Shown here one piece after another: positions 1 through 5,406 of a DNA stretch of 5,406 nucleotides. Made by a program: the position numbers and the translations under genes. How positions within the stretch are numbered: position 1 is the stretch's first letter; each line of letters begins with the position of its first letter. The stretch spans positions 1 through 5,406 of the forward strand of contig URWL01000160.1 in NCBI GenBank assembly GCA_900551465.1. Direction: 5' to 3'. Source of the stretch: an uncultured Blautia sp. GTDB taxonomy: Bacteria; Bacillota; Clostridia; Lachnospirales; Lachnospiraceae. The notes under the pieces are model-generated. The model was not told the DNA's origin, searched no databases, and saw nothing but the letters and a program-made list of their open reading frames with translations.

Positions 1-2637
1 AGCTATGAAACAACACGTGAGAGAAACCTGACCCTGAACGGAGTTGCTTACCGCATCCTGCAGATCCTTGCAGAAAATGGAGATTCTCTTTTAAGAGATT
101 TCCATATCATCATAGATGAAAACGGAGAATATGCCTTCGATGTGGGAGAAGGCTTTACATTAAGCCGTTTTAAAGCAGATATTTACGGACATCCTCTCAT
201 CGATGATCTGACTCCGGAGGAAGCTTCTGCAACAGCGGCCGAAATAATTGAATATCTCAGCGGAGGAGGAGTCAATGGCTTTTCCATTGTCCTTTATGGA
301 GAAAATGCTTATACTCCGGAAGAGCTGGCCAAATACGGACTTCCTGCAGAGCTGACCAAGCAGGAGATACTGGATATCGCCACCATGCGGTATAAACTGA
401 ATACCAACAGCTTCCAGCGTTATATGGCGGTTACCATCGCTACCAATGTCAGCGAAAGTACTGTTGCGGCAGTTATGGAAAATCAGAGCCAGCTCCAGGG
501 CATCGATGTGCTGGAGGATTCTGTACGCCAGTATGTTGATGATGAAAGTATGGGGCCTGTTCTTGGATATACCGGCCGGGCTTCTGCCGAAGAGCTGGAA
601 CAGCTGAAGGAACAGAATCCTGAATATTCCAACGATGCCATTGTGGGAAAGGCCGGAATAGAGCAGTATATGGAACTGGATCTTCAGGGAACAGACGGTG
701 AAGAAACCGTTATTGTAGATAATCTTGGAAAAGTACTGAGTATTGACGACAATAGCCTTGTAGAGCCTGTGGCAGGAAATGATGTATATCTGACCATTGA
801 CTCCGACTGGCAGAGCGCCATCTATCAGATCCTGAAGCAGCGAGTTGCCGGCGTCCTTCTGACTCGTATTGAAAATACAAAGAAATTTGATTTTGAGGCT
901 GTACAGGATGCCAGCCAGATTTCCGTACCAATCTATGATGTATATAATGCTCTTGTTGCCAACAGCGTCATTGACATTACCAGATTTAATGAAGAAGAAG
1001 CTTCCGATACAGAAAAAAATTTATATGCCAAATTTCAACAAAAACAGCAGGAAATTTTTGATACAATATCTAACAGGCTGACCACCGATAATCCGCCTGC
1101 TTATAAAGATGAATCCGAGGAGGTGCAGGAATACCTGTCCTATATCTGCGATACCATACTCAGAGATACCCTGGGCGTGATCGACAAGGATGCCGTAGAT
1201 ACTTCTGATGCAACCTACCAGGCATGGGCAGCGGAAGAAAGTATCAGTCTCAGAGAATACCTGAATTACGCAGCCAGCCAGAACTGGATCGATATTTCTG
1301 TGATCTCGCCAGAGGGAGAATATCTGGATTCGGCCGAAATTTATCGGTCACTGACAGATTATGTAGTGGATTACCTGAAAACAGATCTTGGCTTTTCCAA
1401 ACTTCTGTATAAGTATCTGCTTATGAACGACGAGATTTCCGGGCAGCAGCTGTGTCTTGTACTTTATGAACAGGGAGTTTTATCCAAAGATGATGAAGCC
1501 TATGCAGGACTGGCTGACGGTTCCACCACAGCCTATGATTTTATGGTAAATAAAATTGCAAATCTGGAGATAGAGCCTGCCCAGCTGGCTTTGAAGCCAT
1601 GTTCTGCATCTGCGGTTGTCACAGACGTAAAAACCGGAAAAGTAGTTGCATGCGTATCCTATCCGGGATATGACAACAACCGTCTCAGCAACAATATGGA
1701 TACCGATTACTATACAAAGCTTTCTCTTGATATGTCCAGTCCCTTTTTCAACAAGGCGACACAGCAGACAACCGCACCTGGTTCCACACTGAAGCTTCTC
1801 TCTGCAGTAACCGGTATGATGGAAAATATTGTTGATGATGATACTTATATTGAATGTACCGGTAAATTCGATCTGGTAACACCGCCGATCAACTGCTGGA
1901 ACAAAAGCGGACATGGCGCTCTGGAGATCACAACTGCCATTGAACAGTCCTGTAACTATTATTTTAATATGATCGGTTTTGAGGCCGGAAAATCAGCAGA
2001 TAACAAATTTTCCGAAAATCAGAGCCTTTCTAAGCTGCAGAAATATGCTTCAGAGTTCGGACTGGATCAAAAAACAGGAATTGAGATTTCAGAAGCATCG
2101 CCTCATGTATCGGACAGCAAGGCCGTTCCCTCTTATATCGGACAGGGAAACCATCTTTATACTACCAGCCAGCTTGCACGTTATGTGACTGCACTTGCCA
2201 CCTCCGGAACCGTATATGATCTTTCTCTTCTTGATAAAGTGACAGATTCTCAGGGACAGACGTTGAAAACCTTTGATCCTGTCGTATCCCAGGAGATGAC
2301 AGACGTACCTTCCGGTGTATGGTCAGATATCCAGGAAGGTATGCGCCGGGTAGTACAGACACATGAGCAGTTCAACGGACTTGGCGTTGCACTTTCCGGT
2401 AAAACAGGTACCGCAGAGATTGACTACCATCAGCCAAACCATGGTCTTTTTATCGGATATGCACCTTCCGATGCTCCTGAGTATGCAATTGCCGTACGTA
2501 TTGCCAATGGATATTCCTCTGGTAATGCCTGTACCACGGCAAATGATATCATGAAATACATTTTTGATCTGGCAGAAGACGAAGAGATCCTTACCGGATA
2601 TGCTTCTACAGATGTCAGCAACACCTCCAACGACTGA
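1..2637 (+). CDS. mrdA: Penicillin-binding protein 2 (class B PBP, peptidoglycan DD-transpeptidase), 5'-partial
   Basis: This transpeptidase crosslinks peptide stems of new peptidoglycan outside the membrane and normally partners the SEDS polymerase RodA during elongation. The frame is open from base 1, so the membrane anchor and true start lie upstream; 878 residues are visible. Seen, in window residue numbers: a class B dimerisation-domain signature GKAGIEQ at 216-222; an LTID strand and helix near 264-280; an insertion of about 250 residues; the core strand AVVTDVKTGKV from 538; the catalytic SxxK box as STLK at 595-598 (Ser595, Lys598); a Cys pair at 619 and 632 before GHG; SCN at 650-652; and KTGT at 801-804. 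All three active-site motifs are intact and in order. The total exceeds the roughly 630 residues of E. coli PBP2, mainly through the insertion. The protein ends in an acidic, Ser/Thr-rich tail. Family assignment is very secure. PBP2 rather than a divisome PBP is inferred from the minD-minE-rodA neighbours. Confidence 0.93.
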   Translation, partial: SYETTRERNLTLNGVAYRILQILAENGDSLLRDFHIIIDENGEYAFDVGEGFTLSRFKADIYGHPLIDDLTPEEASATAAEIIEYLSGGGVNGFSIVLYGENAYTPEELAKYGLPAELTKQEILDIATMRYKLNTNSFQRYMAVTIATNVSESTVAAVMENQSQLQGIDVLEDSVRQYVDDESMGPVLGYTGRASAEELEQLKEQNPEYSNDAIVGKAGIEQYMELDLQGTDGEETVIVDNLGKVLSIDDNSLVEPVAGNDVYLTIDSDWQSAIYQILKQRVAGVLLTRIENTKKFDFEAVQDASQISVPIYDVYNALVANSVIDITRFNEEEASDTEKNLYAKFQQKQQEIFDTISNRLTTDNPPAYKDESEEVQEYLSYICDTILRDTLGVIDKDAVDTSDATYQAWAAEESISLREYLNYAASQNWIDISVISPEGEYLDSAEIYRSLTDYVVDYLKTDLGFSKLLYKYLLMNDEISGQQLCLVLYEQGVLSKDDEAYAGLADGSTTAYDFMVNKIANLEIEPAQLALKPCSASAVVTDVKTGKVVACVSYPGYDNNRLSNNMDTDYYTKLSLDMSSPFFNKATQQTTAPGSTLKLLSAVTGMMENIVDDDTYIECTGKFDLVTPPINCWNKSGHGALEITTAIEQSCNYYFNMIGFEAGKSADNKFSENQSLSKLQKYASEFGLDQKTGIEISEASPHVSDSKAVPSYIGQGNHLYTTSQLARYVTALATSGTVYDLSLLDKVTDSQGQTLKTFDPVVSQEMTDVPSGVWSDIQEGMRRVVQTHEQFNGLGVALSGKTGTAEIDYHQPNHGLFIGYAPSDAPEYAIAVRIANGYSSGNACTTANDIMKYIFDLAEDEEILTGYASTDVSNTSND
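844..1605 (+). other. Large insertion domain inside PBP2 (about 254 residues)
   Basis: In ordinary class B PBPs the helix after the LTID strand leads within about 15-20 residues to the AVVxDxxTGxVLA strand that opens the transpeptidase fold. Here the two are about 250 residues apart. The inserted segment is acidic and looks mostly helical, with heptad-like runs of Leu, Ile, Tyr, Glu and Lys, and contains no motif I can assign to an enzyme. It stays in frame with codon use like the flanks, so it is a real part of the protein and not a sequencing artefact or inserted element. I recall similar extra domains in other clostridial PBP2 proteins; its role is unknown to me. The boundaries are approximate. 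Confidence 0.7.
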
Positions 2638-2721
2638 TGCTTCGTTCCGGTGTATTATCATTTAAAATACCAGCGAGAAAACCAGGATCATGGAACATAT
2701 TTTTTAGGAGGAATCAGAAAC
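2638..2721 (+). other. 84-base gap between PBP2 and minD
   Basis: This is the longest stretch without a firm gene. It carries the minD ribosome binding site near its right end. No hairpin followed by a T-run and no well-spaced -35/-10 pair is visible, so minD is probably transcribed with PBP2. A minC gene, which in many clostridial clusters sits here, is absent. A 30-codon ATG frame overlaps the PBP2 stop as TGATG, but it has no ribosome binding site and is not called as a gene. Confidence 0.6.
2706..2711 (+). promoter_or_regulatory. minD ribosome binding site (AGGAGG)
   Basis: A perfect AGGAGG lies 10 bases before the ATG at 2722. It decides the minD start: the frame is open further upstream to a GTG at 2650, but that codon has no such site and would add 24 residues before the conserved MinD N-terminus. 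Confidence 0.9.
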
Positions 2722-3510
2722 ATGGGTGAAGTCATTGTGATTACGTCCGGAAAGGGCGGCGTAGGAAAAACTACAACTGTTGCCAATATTGGAACAGGGC
2801 TTGCCATGATGGGCAAAAAAACAGTTGTGGTGGATACCGATATCGGCCTGCGCAATCTGGACGTAGTACTTGGGCTGGAAAACAGGATTGTCTACAACCT
2901 TGTAGATGTTATAAATGGAAGCTGCCGGCTCAGACAGGCTTTGATAAAAGACCGGCGCCATCAGGAACTTTATCTTCTTCCGTCTGCTCAGACAAAGGAT
3001 AAATCAGCAGTATCGCCAGAACAGATGATCAAGCTTACCGATGAATTGCGTGAAGATTTTGATTATGTGCTTCTGGACTGTCCGGCCGGAATCGAACAGG
3101 GATTTAAAAACGCCATTGCAGGAGCAGATAAAGCTCTTGTAGTAACGACTCCGGAAGTTTCCGCCATTCGTGATGCAGACAGGATCATAGGTCTTCTGGA
3201 GGCAAATGATCTCCGTGATATCCATCTGATCATCAACCGGTTACGGCCGGACATGATCGCCAGAGGAGAAATGATGTCCGTGGATGATGTAATTGAAATT
3301 CTCGCCGTAAATCTGATAGGAACAATTCCTGATGATGAACAGATCGTTATTTCTACAAATCAGGGCGAGCCTCTGTCCGGACGTAAATCACCTGCAGAAG
3401 AGGAGTACAGAAACATCTGTCAGCGTCTGACGGGGCAGGAAATCCCCTTTATGGATATCAGTCCTAAAAAAGGAATGTTCCGCAGATTGAGCAGGATATT
3501 TAAAAAATAA
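2722..3510 (+). CDS. minD: Septum site-determining ATPase MinD
   Basis: MinD is a membrane-associated ATPase that dimerises with ATP on the inner membrane, recruits MinC to block FtsZ assembly, and is released when MinE stimulates hydrolysis. The product has 262 residues, close to the 270 of E. coli MinD. The deviant Walker A box GKGGVGKTT starts at residue 10, with signature Lys11 and catalytic-loop Lys16. Switch I has Asp38 and Asp40 in DTDIGLRNLD, and the Walker B/switch II segment LLDCPAGIEQG has Asp119. The C-terminus, KKGMFRRLSRIFKK, is a short basic amphipathic helix that fits the MinD membrane-targeting sequence. This helix and the minE neighbour separate it from ParA, FlhG and other relatives. 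The start is set by AGGAGG at 2706. The gene is 84 bases after PBP2 and 33 bases before minE, in one apparent transcription unit. No key residue is missing. Confidence 0.97.
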   Translation: MGEVIVITSGKGGVGKTTTVANIGTGLAMMGKKTVVVDTDIGLRNLDVVLGLENRIVYNLVDVINGSCRLRQALIKDRRHQELYLLPSAQTKDKSAVSPEQMIKLTDELREDFDYVLLDCPAGIEQGFKNAIAGADKALVVTTPEVSAIRDADRIIGLLEANDLRDIHLIINRLRPDMIARGEMMSVDDVIEILAVNLIGTIPDDEQIVISTNQGEPLSGRKSPAEEEYRNICQRLTGQEIPFMDISPKKGMFRRLSRIFKK

Positions 3511-3529
3511 CCCCATGGCGGAATGATAT

Positions 3530-3535
3530 AGGAGG
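3530..3535 (+). promoter_or_regulatory. minE ribosome binding site (AGGAGG) selecting a TTG start
   Basis: A perfect AGGAGG stands 8 bases before the TTG at 3544. The frame is closed by a TAG at 3529-3531 and has no other start codon between that stop and the TTG, so the site fixes an uncommon TTG initiation codon. Confidence 0.9.
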
Positions 3536-3543
3536 AGCTTTCT

Positions 3544-3795
3544 TTGAAGATCACTTTACAGGGAAAAGATCGTTCCGCAGGCTATGCGAAAAACCGGATG
3601 AAGCTTCTTCTGGTGTCGGAACGGATCAATTGCTCTCCACAGATGATGACAATGCTGAAAAACGATCTGATACATACCGTAAAAAAATATATAACCATTG
3701 ATGAAACACAGGTGCATATCCACATTACCCAGAACCCTGCAGTTCTCCATGCGGATATCCCTGTCAGGTCTAAAAAGGAACAAAAGACAAAATGA
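3544..3795 (+). CDS. minE: Cell division topological specificity factor MinE
   Basis: MinE binds membrane-bound MinD, triggers its ATPase and drives the pole-to-pole oscillation that leaves mid-cell free for FtsZ. The product has 83 residues (E. coli MinE has 88). The MinD-contact segment AKNRMKLLLVSER spans residues 15-27; Arg18 lines up with E. coli Arg21, needed for MinD stimulation. It is followed by the dimerisation region with LKNDLIHTVKKYITID and the beta-strand VHIHI, then a basic tail. Translation begins at TTG with a strong upstream site; no alternative start exists in frame. The first dozen residues (MKITLQGKDRSAG) lack the hydrophobic LLDFF-type membrane anchor of E. coli MinE. 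The last four bases overlap the next gene as ATGA. Identity rests on the contact helix, the size and the position after minD. Confidence 0.92.
   Translation: MKITLQGKDRSAGYAKNRMKLLLVSERINCSPQMMTMLKNDLIHTVKKYITIDETQVHIHITQNPAVLHADIPVRSKKEQKTK
3775..3780 (+). promoter_or_regulatory. rodA ribosome binding site inside minE
   Basis: AAGGAA within the minE 3' end lies 11 bases before the ATG at 3792. It is weaker than the minD and minE sites, so initiation on rodA probably also gains from ribosomes finishing minE at the ATGA overlap. Confidence 0.55.
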
Positions 3796-4949
3796 TTAAA
3801 CAGTATAAGCTGCGTTTTTACAATTTCAGACTGCTTTTTCTTTTGCTTGCAGTCAGTTCTATTGGCGTCCTTCTGGTAGGCACCGCCAGAAAAGATCTTA
3901 TGACAAAACAGATCACAGGTGTGATCATGGGACTTGTCATTATGGTAATCGTCTCTTTGATCGATTATTCCTGGATCAGCAATTTCCAGTGGATCATGTA
4001 TGGAGGAAATATTGCACTGCTTCTTATCGTGCGTCTTTTCGGTGATTCTGCCAACGGAGCTGCCAGATGGATTGATTTTGGTTTTATCCGTTTTCAGCCT
4101 ACAGAGCTGGCAAAGATCATCATTATCCTGTTTTTTGCCAGATTTTTTATGGATCATGAGGAGGATCTGAATTCGCCTAAAACACTGGCAAAATCTGCTG
4201 TTCTTCTTGCAGTTCCGCTTTTTCTTATTCTGGAACAGCCTGACCTGAAAAATACGATTATGATCACGGCAGTATTCTGTATTTTGATCTATATTGCCGG
4301 TCTCAGCTACCGGGTAATTGGCGGTGCGCTTCTGATTGCAGTTCCATTAATGATCATTTTCCTGATGATCGTAGTGCAGCCGGAACAGAAGCTGATCAAG
4401 GACTATCAGAGAAATCGTATCATGGCATTTCTTTATCCTGAAAATGAAGAATACTCAGATGATACAGAACAGCAGAACAATTCCAAAATGGCAATTGCTT
4501 CCGGTGAACTGACTGGAAAAAAACTGTCCGGCGATCAGGTAACCTCTGTCAATGATGGAAATTTCGTGGCAGAGAACCAGACAGACTTTATTTTTGCGGT
4601 GGCAGGAGAAGAGTATGGTTTTCTTGGCTGCACCACTATCATTATTCTTTTGCTTTTTATAGCGCTGGAATGTATCCGGATGGGTTTAAGGGCAAAAGAC
4701 CTTTCAGGAAAGATCATTTGCTGCGGAATGGGAAGTATTGTTTCGCTTCAGAGTTTTTTGAATATCTGTGTTGCTACCGGTATGGGACCTAACACAGGAA
4801 CACCTCTCCCTTTTGTAAGTTATGGACTAACTTCCCTTGTCAGCCTTTATATCGGAATGGGACTGGTGCTGAATGTAGGACTTCAAAGCAGCGCCTATAA
4901 CAAAGAACTTCAGAAAACCATTGCAGATAAGAAAGAGGAATATTTATGA
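3792..4949 (+). CDS. rodA: SEDS-family peptidoglycan glycosyltransferase, RodA type
   Basis: SEDS proteins polymerise lipid II into glycan strands and work in complex with a class B PBP; here PBP2 is encoded in the same cluster. The product has 385 residues and is strongly hydrophobic, with about ten membrane segments. Visible family motifs are NGAARWIDFG, FQPTELAK with conserved Glu105, QPDL with Asp151, the extracellular-loop segment ENQTDFIFAVAGEE with Asp265 (matching the catalytic Asp262 of E. coli RodA), and TGTPLPFVSYG near the C-terminus. Two signatures deviate: QPDLKNT replaces QPDLGTA, and SYGLTS replaces SYGGSS. The start ATG overlaps the minE stop (ATGA) and the gene's own stop overlaps the next start in the same way. 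RodA is preferred over FtsW or SpoVE because of the PBP2 and Min context; sequence alone does not exclude FtsW. Confidence 0.88.
   Translation: MIKQYKLRFYNFRLLFLLLAVSSIGVLLVGTARKDLMTKQITGVIMGLVIMVIVSLIDYSWISNFQWIMYGGNIALLLIVRLFGDSANGAARWIDFGFIRFQPTELAKIIIILFFARFFMDHEEDLNSPKTLAKSAVLLAVPLFLILEQPDLKNTIMITAVFCILIYIAGLSYRVIGGALLIAVPLMIIFLMIVVQPEQKLIKDYQRNRIMAFLYPENEEYSDDTEQQNNSKMAIASGELTGKKLSGDQVTSVNDGNFVAENQTDFIFAVAGEEYGFLGCTTIIILLLFIALECIRMGLRAKDLSGKIICCGMGSIVSLQSFLNICVATGMGPNTGTPLPFVSYGLTSLVSLYIGMGLVLNVGLQSSAYNKELQKTIADKKEEYL
4934..4940 (+). promoter_or_regulatory. Ribosome binding site for the carboxypeptidase gene, inside rodA
   Basis: AGAGGAA at the rodA 3' end stands 5 bases before the ATG at 4946. 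Together with the ATGA overlap it supports this start and translational coupling to rodA. Confidence 0.65.
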
Positions 4950-5406
4950 AAAATCAACAGCCGGCTGCAGCCCAGAGACGTAATGCGGCCCGTATAAAAA
5001 GGCAAAAGCAAAGACGCAGGAGAAAAATGATCCGAAGACTCCTTACAGTTCTTCTTATTGTGGCAGCGATATCAGGAATTGCAGCTTTAGGATTTATTGC
5101 TAAGGATCTGATCTTTAAAGAACCGGTACAGGCGTACAATATTTCAAAAGAATTTACCGGAAGCCAGGTATCTGCATCTGAAGGAAAAGCAAAGCTTTTT
5201 GCATCTGACCTCTGCGTTGTGACAGAGGATATACTTTTGGATCAGGTCAGTCTGGAAGAAAATCAGACAGGACTTCTTTTTGATATCTCAGACAAAGAAG
5301 TCATCTATTCCAAAGGAGCTTATACCAGAGTATACCCTGCAAGTATTACAAAGATCATGACAGCTCTTCTTGCTTTTAAATATGGAAACATGGATGATGT
5401 AGTTAC
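4946..5406 (+). CDS. Membrane-anchored D-alanyl-D-alanine carboxypeptidase (peptidase S11, PBP5/DacA-like), 3'-partial
   Basis: Enzymes of this family remove the terminal D-Ala from peptidoglycan pentapeptides outside the membrane, limiting crosslinking. The frame runs from ATG 4946 off the right edge; 153 residues are visible. Residues 1-31 are very basic (14 Arg or Lys), followed by a hydrophobic segment at about 32-52, which reads as an N-terminal anchor or uncleaved signal with the enzyme outside. A linker of about 65 residues leads to the S11 core: LLFDISDKEVIYSK, then YPASITKIMTALLAF, with the catalytic SxxK as SITK at residues 133-136 (bases 5342-5353; Ser133, Lys136). The SxN and KTG motifs would lie beyond the window and cannot be checked. 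The start overlaps the rodA stop as ATGA. A beta-lactamase-related protein without carboxypeptidase activity remains possible; classical PBP5 is anchored by its C-terminus, so the N-terminal anchor differs. Confidence 0.85.
   Translation, partial: MKNQQPAAAQRRNAARIKRQKQRRRRKMIRRLLTVLLIVAAISGIAALGFIAKDLIFKEPVQAYNISKEFTGSQVSASEGKAKLFASDLCVVTEDILLDQVSLEENQTGLLFDISDKEVIYSKGAYTRVYPASITKIMTALLAFKYGNMDDVV

Noticed and set aside
85..98. Perfect inverted repeat TCTCTT-TT-AAGAGA
   Set aside because: It lies inside the PBP2 coding sequence with a two-base centre, has no following T-run, and is short enough to be chance.
142..144. GTG as a start for the PBP2 gene
   Set aside because: The frame is open to base 1 with sensible coding sequence before it, and no ribosome binding site precedes this GTG. 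The gene simply begins outside the window.
1480..1914. Antisense open frame of 144 codons inside PBP2
   Set aside because: It is opposite the conserved transpeptidase core including the SxxK box. The many Cys and Ile residues are what reverse-complement codons of a real gene produce.
2640..2668. Possible promoter with TAAAAT as a -10 element before minD
   Set aside because: The bases about 17 upstream (CTTCGT) do not resemble a -35 box and no extended -10 is present. A/T-rich hexamers like this are common by chance.
2652..2670. Small inverted repeat GTATT...AATAC in the PBP2-minD gap as a terminator
   Set aside because: The stem is only five mostly A/T pairs and no T-run follows directly, so it would not terminate transcription.
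2650..2721. Upstream GTG start adding 24 residues to MinD
   Set aside because: It has no ribosome binding site, the extension does not resemble MinD, and a perfect AGGAGG points to the ATG at 2722, which gives the canonical MinD N-terminus.
3516..3535. Alternative minE starts upstream of the TTG that could supply a hydrophobic N-terminus
   Set aside because: The ATGs at about 3515 and 3523 are out of frame and end at once in stops, and the minE frame itself is closed by TAG at 3529-3531.
3582..4157. Antisense open frame of 191 codons over minE and rodA
   Set aside because: It lies opposite two secure genes, its predicted product is Lys-, Ile- and Cys-rich without any recognisable domain, and it has no supporting start context. 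It is a shadow frame.

Overview
The window is one densely packed, plus-strand cell-wall and division operon fragment. It most likely comes from an anaerobic Firmicute of the class Clostridia, probably Lachnospiraceae. This is inferred from the gene order (PBP2, minD, minE, SEDS protein), the moderate base composition (roughly 40-45% GC by eye), the strong AGGAGG-type ribosome binding sites, and a large clostridial-type insertion in PBP2. No species can be named from the sequence alone.

Layout. Positions 1-2637 hold the 3' part of a class B penicillin-binding protein 2 gene (mrdA-like); its reading frame is open at the left edge, so the start lies upstream. After an 84-base gap comes minD (2722-3510), then a 33-base gap, then minE (3544-3795, TTG start). 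A SEDS-family glycosyltransferase of the RodA/FtsW type (3792-4949) follows with a 4-base ATGA overlap. A second ATGA overlap leads into a membrane-anchored D-alanyl-D-alanine carboxypeptidase gene (peptidase S11 type), which starts at 4946 and is cut by the right edge at 5406. No stretch longer than 84 bases lacks a gene. I see no RNA gene, mobile element, CRISPR array, convincing promoter or terminator, which fits read-through from a promoter left of the window.

How the genes work together. RodA polymerises lipid II into glycan strands, PBP2 crosslinks them, and the DD-carboxypeptidase trims pentapeptide stems and so limits crosslinking: three successive steps of side-wall synthesis. MinD and MinE form the ATP-driven membrane oscillator that, with MinC, keeps FtsZ rings away from the poles. 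A combined elongation and Min gene cluster is a known arrangement in Clostridia.

I did not find an undescribed system. The points worth a second look are variations on known parts: a PBP2 insertion of about 250 residues, no minC between PBP2 and minD, a MinE without the usual hydrophobic N-terminal membrane anchor, altered signature motifs in the SEDS protein, and a DD-carboxypeptidase translationally coupled to the SEDS gene.
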